Source: Paenisporosarcina sp049671445
Lineage (GTDB): Bacteria > Bacillota > Bacilli > Bacillales_A > Planococcaceae
Assembly: GCF_049671445.1 (NCBI RefSeq)
Contig: NZ_JBATUX010000064.1
Location: 87,437 to 151,436, forward strand
Length of the DNA: 64,000 nt
Direction: 5' to 3'
Numbering within the stretch: position 1 is the first letter of the stretch; each line of letters begins with the position of its first letter. Under the pieces are notes generated by a model. It was given only the letters and a program-made list of their open reading frames with translations, did no database searches and was not told the DNA's origin. A program made the translations under genes and the position numbers. Below, piece by piece: positions 50,336-59,557 of this stretch.

Positions 50336-51052
50336 ATGATAAGAGTTCCGATATATGCACATCGTGGCGCTTCTGCTTATGCACTTGAAAATTCATCAGC
50401 TGCTTTTATGAAAGCGATTGAGCTTGGCGCAGATGGATTAGAAATAGATTTGCAATTAACAAAAGATTTAGTGCCAATTGTTACTCATGACTTGGATTTT
50501 TGGAGATTAGCAAGGACTCGCAGAAATGTATCGACGATGAATTACGAGGAAGTTAGGAAGTTAAAGTTAGGAACTTCTTTTTTACGATTAATTAATGGGA
50601 ATTCTATATTAACATTTGACGATGTATTAACCTTTGCAGCAAATAATGGATTAGCCCTCAATGTGGAATTAAAAGAAACGTTTATTGACGCACCCGAACA
50701 AGTTGACTTATTATTTAAACGAACATACGCTCATCTAAATATCCATTTTTCATCATTTCATTATGAGGTTCTTGAGCGAATTAAAAAATGTAACCCTATG
50801 TTGCAAACCGCTTATATTGGTACAAGAAAAACCAATTGGGATGAACTTGGTCGATTAAAAGCTGCGGATGCACTTCATGTGCATAAACGACATTATGTTC
50901 AAAAGAAATTAGATTTAGCTTTTAAAGCGAGTATGCCTTTGCGATTTTACGGAATTGATGGAACTGAAAAGTATATAACTAAGCCACATCCAGTGGTCTT
51001 AGGGTGGATTACAGATTATCCAGACAAAGTATTAATTAAACAATTAAGTTGA
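50336..51052 (+). CDS. yqiK: Glycerophosphodiester phosphodiesterase family protein
   Basis: 238-residue cytoplasmic protein (no signal peptide) of the GDPD TIM-barrel family. Motif YAHRGASAYALENSSAAF holds the catalytic His and Glu, followed by GLEIDLQLTKDLVPIVTHD with metal ligands and the second catalytic His. Hydrolyses glycerophosphodiesters to glycerol-3-phosphate; substrate inferred. Corresponds in position to B. subtilis yqiK. ATG 50336, RBS AAGGTG ~10 nt upstream. Confidence 0.9.
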   Translation: MIRVPIYAHRGASAYALENSSAAFMKAIELGADGLEIDLQLTKDLVPIVTHDLDFWRLARTRRNVSTMNYEEVRKLKLGTSFLRLINGNSILTFDDVLTFAANNGLALNVELKETFIDAPEQVDLLFKRTYAHLNIHFSSFHYEVLERIKKCNPMLQTAYIGTRKTNWDELGRLKAADALHVHKRHYVQKKLDLAFKASMPLRFYGIDGTEKYITKPHPVVLGWITDYPDKVLIKQLS

Positions 51053-51200
51053 TGACAGGTTTCGATTTCGTTTCGGATGCATGAACTGTTGAACAATACT
51101 CTAGGGAATAAAGAGAATATGCGAGTGGCGCAGGGTGGAGTTTTCATCTTTCTTAGCTCATGCGAAACGTGCGAAAGCGAAAATGTACATTACACCATAT

Positions 51201-51238
51201 AAAAAAGGAATCCTGAGATAAATTCAGGATTCCTTTTT
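51201..51238. terminator. Bidirectional terminator between yqiK and yqzF
   Basis: Stem GGAATCCTGA / TCAGGATTCC with A-run and T-run at both sides; the end of yqzF lies within it. The 150 bp before it (51053-51200) show no gene. Confidence 0.88.
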
Positions 51239-51469
51239 GTTTGCAAATCTAGGTTGAACTTTGCCGTTTTTTCGATCTCGATGTAATAAGAATCCAGCAA
51301 AAAAACCCAACCCAATGACTAACAATATAATACCTAATACAAACTGAAGTCCTAAAAAGGGGATAGGACCAATTAGTTTGCCGAAGATTGTGTCACGTAT
51401 AAGTTTTATCCCACCAGCAGCCATCAATCCAGGAATAAGTAATACAAGAAACGCTAAAGTTCTTGCCAA
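51224..51469 (-). CDS. yqzF: Small membrane protein, DUF2627 family (YqzF-like)
   Basis: 81 residues with two membrane helices (LAFLVLLIPGLMAAGGIKLI and FLGLQFVLGIILLVIGLGFFAGFLLH) and a basic cytoplasmic tail. Length and position between yqiK and bkdR match DUF2627/YqzF of Bacillales; function unknown. TTG start at 51469 with RBS TTAGGAGA ~10 nt upstream. Its stop codon is within the terminator stem. Confidence 0.75.
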   Translation of the reverse strand: MARTLAFLVLLIPGLMAAGGIKLIRDTIFGKLIGPIPFLGLQFVLGIILLVIGLGFFAGFLLHRDRKNGKVQPRFANKKES

Positions 51470-51639
51470 TTTTTTTCATCTCCTAAAAACCTATCCTTAG
51501 GAATCTTATGAAATTCTCTAAAGATAATCTAAATCTCCTCCCATTTTACTACCTGCTCATTCATTGTCAAGAAGATCGAAATAAGGTATGATAAAGAAAG
51601 GTTTTGCAATGAATTGCACAAAGTTAGCGAGGTGTTTGA

Positions 51640-53691
51640 ATGTCTTTGCAAAATGTCTTGATTATTGGTGGTGGGGTCGGAGGAACTGCGATTCTTAAAT
51701 TATTATTGTCTGCTGATTTTTTTCACGTACAACGCGTTGTTGATATAAATGAATCAGCTCAAGCTATTCAAATCGCAAAACAATATAATATTGAAACGAG
51801 CACCGAGTGGCAACCTTATTTAACAAAAGACTTACATATAATTTTTGATTTGACTGGTCAACCAGCGGTTTTTGAGGAACTCCTTAAAGCTAGACCTAGG
51901 AGTACTGTGCTTATTCCTGGAGCAGTTGCAAACATGCTTATACGTTTACTGCGGGAAAAAGATCAATTCATACAAATGATTCGTGAAGAATCACATAAGC
52001 AACAATTAATTTTTAACTCAATAGAAGAAGGTATGATTGGCATTGATGCCAACGGAATAGTGAATTTTTTCAATAAAAGTGCAGAACGAATGACGGATAT
52101 TTCAGTCCTTCAAGCTATAGGTAAGCATATTTATGAAGTTATCCCTTCAAGTGAATTACCTCGCATTTTTGAAACGGGGCGCACTGAATTAAATCGCGAA
52201 CTGACTCTAAATAACGGTTTGAAAATTGTCACTTCCAGGTTTCCGGTGATTGATGAAAAAGAAAATCGTATTGGTGCGTTTTCTGTTTTTAAAGATATTT
52301 CGGAAGTTGTCAATTTAGCGGGAGAAATCACAAATTTAAAAGAAATCCAAACAATGCTTCAAGCAATTATTCAATCAAGCGACGACGCTATTTCCGTTGT
52401 GGATGAAGAAGGAAAAGGCTTATTAATTAATCCAGCTTATACTCGCATAACGGGTCTCGAGACGGACGATATTATTGGGAAACCGGCAACTACTGATATT
52501 AGTGAAGGTGAAAGTATTCACTTGAAAGTCTTGCAAATGCGTAAACCTATCCGTGGGGTAAATATGCGTGTTGGTCCTTTGAAACGAGAAGTTATTGTTA
52601 ACGTAGCACCAATCATTGTTAACAATCGATTAAAAGGAAGTGTCGGTGTTATTCACGATATGACTGAGATTCGTTCTTTAATGAAAGAGTTAGACCGGGC
52701 TAGAAGCATCATTCGAACATTGGAGTCAAAATACACATTTGACGACATAATTGGTGATTCGCATGAAATGAGGATTTCGATTGAACAGGCAAAATTAGCT
52801 GCAAACACTCCTGTTACAGTACTTTTGAGAGGTGAATCTGGTACAGGAAAAGAACTGTTTGCTCATGCAATTCATAGTTCTAGTGACCGGAAATACAATA
52901 AATTTATTCGTGTTAACTGTGCTGCTATCGCTGAACACTTGCTCGAGAGTGAATTATTTGGCTATGAAGAAGGAGCGTTTACTGGGGCTAAACGCGGTGG
53001 TAAAAGAGGTTTATTTGAAGAAGCGAATCACGGCAGTATTTTTTTAGATGAAATTGGCGAACTTTCAAGTAATACACAAGCGAAATTACTAAGGGTATTA
53101 CAAGAGAGCGAAATTGTTCGAGTAGGTGGAACTAAATCTATCACGATTGATGTGCGAGTAATCGCTGCAACCAATATTCATATGGAAAAGGCAATGCTAG
53201 AAGGTAAATTCAGAGAAGACTTATATTATCGATTAAATCGTATGCCTATTCAGATTCCGCCCTTACGTAATCACAAACAAGATATACCAGCGATAGCTGA
53301 ACGTCTTTTGGTGAAGCTTAATCAAGAATATGGTCGAAATGTTGAAGGGATATCAGAAGTAGCTTTGCAACGTCTTGGAGTGTATTCATGGCCAGGCAAT
53401 GTAAGGGAGCTTGAAAATATTATTAGTCGGGGCATGATTTTTATGAAACCGACAGAATCGATGTTGGATGATCATCATCTTCCAGTATCAATGATGAATC
53501 AACAAGAACAGGAATTAAGTCCTCCTTTACAAGAGATACTACCACTTGTAGACCAAATGGATCGAATGGAAAAAGAAATTCTTTCTTCCACGCTTAAAAT
53601 AACAAAAGGGAACAAATCTAAAACTGCCAAGCAACTTGGGATTTCTCTTCGAACACTTTATTATAAATTAGAAAAATACGAGCTTGTATAA
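51640..53691 (+). CDS. bkdR: Sigma-54-dependent activator BkdR
   Basis: Transcriptional activator of branched-chain amino-acid catabolism, 683 residues. Order: an N-terminal Rossmann-like domain (LIIGGGVGGTAIL), two PAS domains (~125-235 and 245-350), the AAA+ activator domain (Walker A GESGTGKE, Gly398-Glu405; sigma-54 contact loop GAFTGA, Gly445-Ala450) and a C-terminal Fis-type helix-turn-helix (KTAKQLGISLRTLYYKL). Divergence of domains matches B. subtilis BkdR (692 residues). It faces a -24/-12 promoter 92 bp after its stop. Sensing of branched-chain amino acids or their products is inferred. Confidence 0.94.
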   Translation: MSLQNVLIIGGGVGGTAILKLLLSADFFHVQRVVDINESAQAIQIAKQYNIETSTEWQPYLTKDLHIIFDLTGQPAVFEELLKARPRSTVLIPGAVANMLIRLLREKDQFIQMIREESHKQQLIFNSIEEGMIGIDANGIVNFFNKSAERMTDISVLQAIGKHIYEVIPSSELPRIFETGRTELNRELTLNNGLKIVTSRFPVIDEKENRIGAFSVFKDISEVVNLAGEITNLKEIQTMLQAIIQSSDDAISVVDEEGKGLLINPAYTRITGLETDDIIGKPATTDISEGESIHLKVLQMRKPIRGVNMRVGPLKREVIVNVAPIIVNNRLKGSVGVIHDMTEIRSLMKELDRARSIIRTLESKYTFDDIIGDSHEMRISIEQAKLAANTPVTVLLRGESGTGKELFAHAIHSSSDRKYNKFIRVNCAAIAEHLLESELFGYEEGAFTGAKRGGKRGLFEEANHGSIFLDEIGELSSNTQAKLLRVLQESEIVRVGGTKSITIDVRVIAATNIHMEKAMLEGKFREDLYYRLNRMPIQIPPLRNHKQDIPAIAERLLVKLNQEYGRNVEGISEVALQRLGVYSWPGNVRELENIISRGMIFMKPTESMLDDHHLPVSMMNQQEQELSPPLQEILPLVDQMDRMEKEILSSTLKITKGNKSKTAKQLGISLRTLYYKLEKYELV

Positions 53692-53693
53692 CC

Positions 53694-53736
53694 TTGCATG
53701 CAATTTATTGCATGGTTTGCAATCATTTGCATAGCA
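53694..53736 (+). promoter_or_regulatory. Candidate BkdR upstream activating site
   Basis: Four TTGCA-type half-sites in 43 bp: palindrome TTGCATGCAA (53694-53703), TTGCATGG (53708), TTTGCAATC and TTTGCATAGCAAA. They lie about 50-90 bp before the -24 element, a typical distance for a sigma-54 enhancer. Confidence 0.55.
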
Positions 53737-53782
53737 AAAAAGGTGAAATGTTGACAAATAAAGCGTTTTCACGATTGTAATG

Positions 53783-53798
53783 TTGGCACGCTTTATGC
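53783..53798 (+). promoter_or_regulatory. Sigma-54 (SigL) -24/-12 promoter of the bkd operon
   Basis: TTGGCAC (53783-53789) and TGC (53796-53798): GG and GC are exactly 10 bp apart, matching TTGGCAC-N5-TTGC. It lies 30 bp before ptb and directly after the bkdR gene. Confidence 0.88.
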
Positions 53799-53827
53799 TT
53801 AAATTATGAATGTTGGGGTGAATACAA

Positions 53828-54733
53828 ATGAAATTAACCGATTTAATCAAACAAGCTTCAGCTTCAGACAATAATGTTGTAGCAGTAGCATCAGCAGCAG
53901 ATTTAGAAGTACTAGAAGCTGTGAGCATGGCAGTCGAGCATGATATGGCAAGCTTTCGTTTGTACGATAGGGAACAAAAATTAAAAGAAATGATGGTTCA
54001 ACATTTCCCGCACTTATTGAATCATCCGAAAATCTTCACACAACATGTTAAAGACGATCAACAAGCGGCTATAGCAGCCGTAAAGTCAGTTCATTTAAAT
54101 GAAGCAAACGTATTAATGAAAGGGCATATTCCGACAGCCTTAATTTTAAAAGCTGTATTGAATCCTGATTTCGGGCTTCGAACAGGAAGTGTGCTTTCAC
54201 ATGTTGCTGCATTTGAAATTATTGGTTTTGAACGTTTGATTTTTGTCACTGATGCTGCAATGAATATTGCACCAGATTTGGCACAAAAAGCACAAATAGT
54301 CCAAAACGCTGTGAAGGTAGCACATTCAGTTGGAGTTGAAAATCCAATTGTAGCACCACTTGCAGCGGTTGAAACCGTGAATCCATCGATGCAACCTACT
54401 CTTGATGCTGCTGCTCTAGTAGCAATGAATGTAAGAGGACAAATAAAGGGATGCGTAGTTGATGGACCAGTCGCACTTGATAATGCTATTTCGGTGGAGG
54501 CTGCCCATCATAAAGGGTTAACAGGTCAACATGCAGGACAAGCTGATATTTTGCTTGTACCGAATATTGAAGCAGGCAATATTTTATATAAATCACTTGT
54601 TTACTTTGCGAGAGCAAAAGTTGGAGCGGTTATTGTAGGAGCGAAAGCGCCAATTGTCTTAACTTCACGATCGGATAGTGCAGAGAGTAAATTAAACTCT
54701 TTAGCATTAGCAATTTGTTCATCTAGTAACTAA
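53828..54733 (+). CDS. ptb: Phosphate butyryltransferase-like protein
   Basis: 301 residues, PTA/PTB family. Converts branched acyl-CoA to acyl-phosphate, used by Buk to make ATP. Conserved regions LMKGHIPTALILKAVL, GSVLSHVAAFEI, VDGPVALDNAIS and the C-terminal GAKAPIVLTSRSDSAESKL are clear. RBS TTGGGGTGA precedes the ATG. First gene of the sigma-54-type operon (B. subtilis yqiS). Confidence 0.93.
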   Translation: MKLTDLIKQASASDNNVVAVASAADLEVLEAVSMAVEHDMASFRLYDREQKLKEMMVQHFPHLLNHPKIFTQHVKDDQQAAIAAVKSVHLNEANVLMKGHIPTALILKAVLNPDFGLRTGSVLSHVAAFEIIGFERLIFVTDAAMNIAPDLAQKAQIVQNAVKVAHSVGVENPIVAPLAAVETVNPSMQPTLDAAALVAMNVRGQIKGCVVDGPVALDNAISVEAAHHKGLTGQHAGQADILLVPNIEAGNILYKSLVYFARAKVGAVIVGAKAPIVLTSRSDSAESKLNSLALAICSSSN

Positions 54734-54763
54734 AGTACAACCAAAACCAAGGAGGAATTTATA

Positions 54764-55858
54764 ATGGAAATTTTTAAATATATGGAGACTTACGATTACG
54801 AACAATTGGTATTTTGCCAAGATAAAACTTCAGGATTGAAAGCAATCATCGCAATTCACGATACAACATTAGGACCTGCACTAGGCGGTACACGTATGTG
54901 GACTTATGCTTCTGAAGAAGATGCAATTGAGGATGCACTGCGTTTAGCAAAAGGAATGACTTACAAAAATGCTGCTGCTGGTTTAAACCTTGGCGGTGGT
55001 AAAACGGTTATTATCGGAGATCCTTTAAAAGACAAAAACGAAGAAATGTTCCGCGCTTTCGGTCGTTTCATTCAAGGATTAAACGGTCGTTACATTACTG
55101 CTGAAGATGTTGGTACTACAGTAGCAGATATGGATTTAATTCATGAAGAGACAAATTATGTAACAGGAATTTCTCCTGCATTCGGTTCTTCAGGTAACCC
55201 TTCACCAGTGACTGCTTACGGCGTATACCGCGGTATGAAAGCAGCTGCAATGGAAGCATTCGGTAGTGATTCGCTTGAAGGCAAGCGCATTGCTGTTCAA
55301 GGTGTAGGTAACGTAGCTTACAACTTATGCCGTCACTTACATGAAGAAGGCGCAATTTTGATTGTAACTGATATTAACAAAGCAGCTGTTGACCGCGTGG
55401 TTGAAGAATTTGGTGCTACGGCAGTTAATACAGATGAAATCTACTCACAAGAAGTTGATATTTTCGCTCCATGTGCTCTTGGAGCAATCATTAATGACGA
55501 CACGATTCCACAATTAAAAGCAAAAGTTATCGCAGGTGCAGCAAATAACCAATTAAAAGAAACAAAACATGGTGATCAAATACATGAACTAGGTATCATT
55601 TATGCTCCTGACTACGTTATCAACGCTGGTGGAGTAATTAACGTTGCGGATGAGTTAAATGGCTACAACCGTGAACGCGCAATGAAACGTGTAGAAACTG
55701 TTTATGACAACATTGCTAAAGTAATGGAAATTTCACGTACGCAAGGAATTCCAACATATGTTGCAGCTGACCGTTTGGCTGAAGAACGTATTGCTCGTGT
55801 AGGTAAATCACGTAGCCAATTCCTACAAAATGAAAAACACATTTTAAGCGGACGTTAA
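54764..55858 (+). CDS. bcd: Leucine/valine dehydrogenase
   Basis: NAD-dependent oxidative deamination of Leu, Val and Ile to 2-oxo acids. 364 residues, Glu/Leu/Phe/Val dehydrogenase family. Catalytic Lys is in GLNLGGGKTVIIGDP region (preceded by KGMTYKNAA with another Lys); the NAD-binding fold has GVGNVAYNLCRHL. RBS AAGGAGGAA precedes the ATG. A 123-nt spacer with extensive secondary structure separates it from buk. Confidence 0.95.
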   Translation: MEIFKYMETYDYEQLVFCQDKTSGLKAIIAIHDTTLGPALGGTRMWTYASEEDAIEDALRLAKGMTYKNAAAGLNLGGGKTVIIGDPLKDKNEEMFRAFGRFIQGLNGRYITAEDVGTTVADMDLIHEETNYVTGISPAFGSSGNPSPVTAYGVYRGMKAAAMEAFGSDSLEGKRIAVQGVGNVAYNLCRHLHEEGAILIVTDINKAAVDRVVEEFGATAVNTDEIYSQEVDIFAPCALGAIINDDTIPQLKAKVIAGAANNQLKETKHGDQIHELGIIYAPDYVINAGGVINVADELNGYNRERAMKRVETVYDNIAKVMEISRTQGIPTYVAADRLAEERIARVGKSRSQFLQNEKHILSGR

Positions 55859-55874
55859 TCTAGAAAAGTAATGC

Positions 55875-55955
55875 CACATTAGCTCGACTCCGGTTGTTCT
55901 TGTTGAATGAGTTTCGAAAACAAACGGGCGAGCTGGTGTTTGGTATTCAACAAAA
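55875..55955 (+). promoter_or_regulatory. Structured leader between bcd and buk
   Basis: AGCTCG (55881-55886) pairs with CGAGCT (55929-55934), extended inward by CCGGTTGTT / AACAAACGG with one mismatch. TTGTTGAAT (55900-55908) in the loop is complementary over 9 bp to ATTCAACAA (55945-55953) just downstream, so an H-type pseudoknot or an alternative fold is possible. No T-run, so it is not a terminator; it may be an RNA processing or stability element. Confidence 0.45.
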
Positions 55956-55981
55956 TTAAGAAATTTTTGGGAGGAATCATT

Positions 55982-57070
55982 GTGCAAGAACATTCATATC
56001 GCATTCTTGTCATCAACCCAGGTTCCACATCTACAAAAATTGGTGTTTTTGAAAACGATTTTTTATTGATGGAGAAAACAATCCGACACTCTTCTGAAGA
56101 GATTGGAAAATTTTCTTCTATCATTGATCAGTACGAATTTCGTAAGCAAACGATTTTAGAAGCATTGGATGAAGAAGGAATAAACATTTCGAAGTTGTCT
56201 GCTGTTTGTGGTAGAGGCGGACTCCTTCGTCCAATTGAAGGCGGAACTTATGCGGTAAATGACGCAATGCTAGTCGATTTAAAAAAAGGGTACTCAGGTC
56301 AACACGCATCTAACTTAGGTGGGATTTTAGCATTTGAAATTGCAACAGGTTTGAATATACCTTCATACATCGTCGATCCTGTGGTTGTAGATGAGTTGGC
56401 TCCGATTGCACGCATTTCAGGATTTTCGTTAATTGAACGAAAATCAATTTTTCATGCATTAAATCAAAAAGCTGTTGCACGACGATATGCTAAAAAGTGC
56501 GGCAAAGCCTATGAGGACATGAGACTGATTGTTACTCATATGGGTGGCGGTATTACAGTGGGTGTCCATGAAAACGGACGAGTGATAGAAGTAAACAATG
56601 GACTACACGGAGACGGACCATTTAGTCCAGAACGTGCAGGTACTGTTCCTGCTGGTGACTTAATTGATCTTTGTTTCTCTGGTGAATATTATCGACATGA
56701 AATCATGAAAAAATTAGTAGGACAAGGTGGTCTTGTCAGTTACCTTGGAACGAACGATGCAGTGGCAGTAGAAAAACGCATCGCAAAAGGCGATAAAGAA
56801 GCCGAATTGGTATATGATGCTATGGCTTATCAAGTGGCACGAGAAATTGGATCTGCAAGCACGGTCTTAGAAGGTAAAATCGATGCCATTATTTTAACTG
56901 GTGGACTAGCTTACGGTAAAGACTTTGTTGAGTCGATTTCAAAACGCATTAACTGGATTGCTGATGTTGTCGTGCAACCAGGTGAAAATGAATTACAAGC
57001 ATTATCAGAAGGTGCCATTCGTGTGTTAAATGGTGAAGAACAAGCAAAAGTGTACCCGAACCTAAAATAA
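55982..57070 (+). CDS. buk: Butyrate kinase (branched-chain fatty-acid kinase)
   Basis: 362 residues of the acetokinase family. Generates ATP from branched acyl-phosphate formed by Ptb. Motifs: ILVINPGSTSTKIGVF at the N-terminus, VCGRGGLLRPIEGG and LTGGLAYGKDFVE. GTG start at 55982, 8 nt after RBS GGGAGGA; an upstream in-frame extension would cover the structured leader. Length fits B. subtilis Buk. Confidence 0.94.
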   Translation: MQEHSYRILVINPGSTSTKIGVFENDFLLMEKTIRHSSEEIGKFSSIIDQYEFRKQTILEALDEEGINISKLSAVCGRGGLLRPIEGGTYAVNDAMLVDLKKGYSGQHASNLGGILAFEIATGLNIPSYIVDPVVVDELAPIARISGFSLIERKSIFHALNQKAVARRYAKKCGKAYEDMRLIVTHMGGGITVGVHENGRVIEVNNGLHGDGPFSPERAGTVPAGDLIDLCFSGEYYRHEIMKKLVGQGGLVSYLGTNDAVAVEKRIAKGDKEAELVYDAMAYQVAREIGSASTVLEGKIDAIILTGGLAYGKDFVESISKRINWIADVVVQPGENELQALSEGAIRVLNGEEQAKVYPNLK

Positions 57071-57086
57071 AAGGAGGCCGAAAGTT

Positions 57087-58517
57087 ATGGCTCAAAATTA
57101 CGATATCGTTATTCTTGGAGGCGGAACTGGCGGATATGTAGCAGCAATCCGTGCGGCTCAACTTGGATTAAAAACAGCAATCGTTGAAAAAGGAAACTTA
57201 GGTGGAACTTGTCTACATAAAGGGTGTATTCCAAGTAAAGCTTTACTACGTAGTGCAGAAGTTTATGCAACAACAAAAAATCACGCTGCAGACTTTGGTG
57301 TGAACACTGGAGAAGTAACCTTAGATTTCTCACGTGTGCAAGCTCGTAAAGAAAGCATCGTTTCACAGCTTCATCAAGGTGTTCAAGGTTTGATGAAGAA
57401 AGGTAAAATTGATGTATTTGAAGGTACTGGCAGAATGTTAGGACCGTCTATTTTTTCTCCATCACCAGGTGGAACTGTTTCTGTCGAAATGAACAATGGC
57501 GAAGAAAATGAAATGCTAATTCCGAAAAACGTCATTATTGCGACAGGTTCACGCCCTCGATCATTACCAGGATTAACAATAGATGGAACACAAGTTATGA
57601 CATCTGATGAAGCACTTCTAATGACCGAGTTACCAAAATCCATCTTAATCGTTGGAGGCGGTGTAATCGGTATTGAATGGGCTTCTATGTTGAATGACTT
57701 TGGGGTGGATGTAACTGTAATTGAATATGCAGATCGTATTATTCCAACAGAAGATGCAGACGTTTCAAAAGAAATGCAAAAACTTTTAGCGAAAAAAGGA
57801 ATTACTTTTGCGACAAGTGCAAAAGTGTTATCTGAGACATTAGAAACTTCTGATGGTTCTGTAACAATTTCTGCAAAGTTAAAAGGTGAAACGAAAACGT
57901 TCACAGCTGAGAAGATGTTAGTATCCGTTGGACGTCAAGCTAACGTAGAGAATATTGGTATTGAAAATACGGATATTTTAGTAGATAAAGGCTTTGTCCA
58001 CGTTAAAGATACATTCCAAACAAAAGAATCACATATTTATGCAATTGGGGATGTTATTGGTGGCTTGCAACTTGCTCACGTTGCTTCTCACGAAGGTATT
58101 ACAGCCGTCGAACATATTGCAGGTCAAAAAACACATGCGATAGATTACAACTTAGTGTCTCGTTGTATTTATTCTAATCCAGAAGCAGCAAGTGTTGGAA
58201 TTACACAACAACAAGCTAAAGATCAAGGATTCGATGTGAAAGTCGGTAAATTCTCATTTAAAGCAATCGGTAAAGCACTTGTTTATGGTGAGTCAGATGG
58301 TTTTGTGAAAATTATTGCTGATAAGAAAACAAATGATATTTTAGGTGTTCACATGATTGGACCTCACGTTACAGATATGATTTCTGAAGCTGGTTTAGCT
58401 ATGGTACTAGATGCAACTCCATGGGAAATTGCAAACACAATCCACCCTCATCCAACACTTTCTGAAGTGATGGGCGAAGCGGCATTAGCGGTTGAAGGTA
58501 AAGCAATTCACATGTAA
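57087..58517 (+). CDS. lpdV: Dihydrolipoamide dehydrogenase (E3) of the branched-chain complex
   Basis: FAD disulfide oxidoreductase, 476 residues. FAD-binding ILGGGTGGYVAAIRAAQLG, redox disulfide GGTCLHKGCIPSKALL, NAD-binding ILIVGGGVIGIEWASML and C-terminal IHPHPTLSEVMGEAAL with the catalytic His-Glu pair. Reoxidises dihydrolipoyl-BkdB. RBS AAAAGGAGG precedes the ATG. Confidence 0.96.
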   Translation: MAQNYDIVILGGGTGGYVAAIRAAQLGLKTAIVEKGNLGGTCLHKGCIPSKALLRSAEVYATTKNHAADFGVNTGEVTLDFSRVQARKESIVSQLHQGVQGLMKKGKIDVFEGTGRMLGPSIFSPSPGGTVSVEMNNGEENEMLIPKNVIIATGSRPRSLPGLTIDGTQVMTSDEALLMTELPKSILIVGGGVIGIEWASMLNDFGVDVTVIEYADRIIPTEDADVSKEMQKLLAKKGITFATSAKVLSETLETSDGSVTISAKLKGETKTFTAEKMLVSVGRQANVENIGIENTDILVDKGFVHVKDTFQTKESHIYAIGDVIGGLQLAHVASHEGITAVEHIAGQKTHAIDYNLVSRCIYSNPEAASVGITQQQAKDQGFDVKVGKFSFKAIGKALVYGESDGFVKIIADKKTNDILGVHMIGPHVTDMISEAGLAMVLDATPWEIANTIHPHPTLSEVMGEAALAVEGKAIHM

Positions 58518-58546
58518 TAATCACAGATTAAAAGGGGGATGTTCAG

Positions 58547-59557
58547 ATGGCAAAAAATCGTCATGAAGAACTAGGGTTGTCTAACGATGACGCACTGAAA
58601 ATTTTTGAAACGATGCTTATGGCACGTCGAGTGGATGAGCGTATGTGGTTATTAAACCGCGCAGGGAAAATTCCTTTCGTCATTTCATGTCAAGGTCAAG
58701 AAGCAACACAAGTGGGTGCTGCATTCGCACTTGATAACACGAAGGATTATATCGCACCTTATTACCGTGATATGGGTGTAGTTTTACACTTCGGTATGAC
58801 AGCTCGCGATTTAATGCTTTCAGCTTTTGCAAAAGCTGAAGATCCAAACTCGGGTGGACGACAAATGCCTGGTCACTTTGGACAAAAGAAAAATCGTATT
58901 TTGACTGGTTCTTCTCCTGTTACAACACAACTTCCACATGCAGTTGGTGTTGCACTTGCTGGGAAAATTAAGAAAAAAGATTTCATTACTTTTGTGACGC
59001 TGGGTGAAGGTTCATCTAACCAAGGTGACTTCCATGAAGGATTAAACTTTGCTGGTGTTCACAAATTACCTTGTATAACTATGGTAGAAAACAATAAGTA
59101 TGCAATTTCTGTACCTTACGACAGACAAGTAGCTGCTAAAAACGTATCTGACCGTGCAATTGGTTATGGTATGCCTGGTTTCACAGTTGATGGAACAGAT
59201 CCTTTAGAAGTTTATAAAGTGGTTAAAGAAGCTGCTGACCGTGCTCGTAATGGTGAAGGTCCAAGCTTAATCGAAGCTGTATCACACCGTTTGACGGCTC
59301 ACTCATCTGATGATGACCAACGTCAATACCGTACTAAAGAAGATCTTGCTGAAGGTCAAGCTGCTGATCCAATCGGTAAGTTCGCTGCTTATCTAACAGA
59401 ATTAAACATTTTAACTGAAGAAATTGAAAAAGATATGAATGACCGTATTATGAAAGAAGTAAACGAAGCAACTGATTATGCAGAAAATGCTCCATACGCT
59501 GCACCAGAAAGTGCTTTGAAATACGTCTATGCTGAAAAAGACGGGGGGAACGCATAA
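58547..59557 (+). CDS. bkdAA: Branched-chain 2-oxoacid dehydrogenase E1 alpha
   Basis: 336 residues, thiamin-diphosphate-binding decarboxylase alpha subunit. ThDP motif GEGSSNQGDFHEGLNFAGVHKLPCITMVENNKYAIS and the phosphorylation-loop-like SHRLTAHSSDDDQRQYRT are present. With BkdAB it decarboxylates the keto acids formed by Bcd. RBS AAGGGGGATG precedes the ATG. The stop overlaps the bkdAB start (TAATG). Confidence 0.96.
   Translation: MAKNRHEELGLSNDDALKIFETMLMARRVDERMWLLNRAGKIPFVISCQGQEATQVGAAFALDNTKDYIAPYYRDMGVVLHFGMTARDLMLSAFAKAEDPNSGGRQMPGHFGQKKNRILTGSSPVTTQLPHAVGVALAGKIKKKDFITFVTLGEGSSNQGDFHEGLNFAGVHKLPCITMVENNKYAISVPYDRQVAAKNVSDRAIGYGMPGFTVDGTDPLEVYKVVKEAADRARNGEGPSLIEAVSHRLTAHSSDDDQRQYRTKEDLAEGQAADPIGKFAAYLTELNILTEEIEKDMNDRIMKEVNEATDYAENAPYAAPESALKYVYAEKDGGNA

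Noticed and set aside
51053..51200. Small RNA between yqiK and yqzF
   Set aside because: Only short local palindromes; no closing stem or promoter could be supported.
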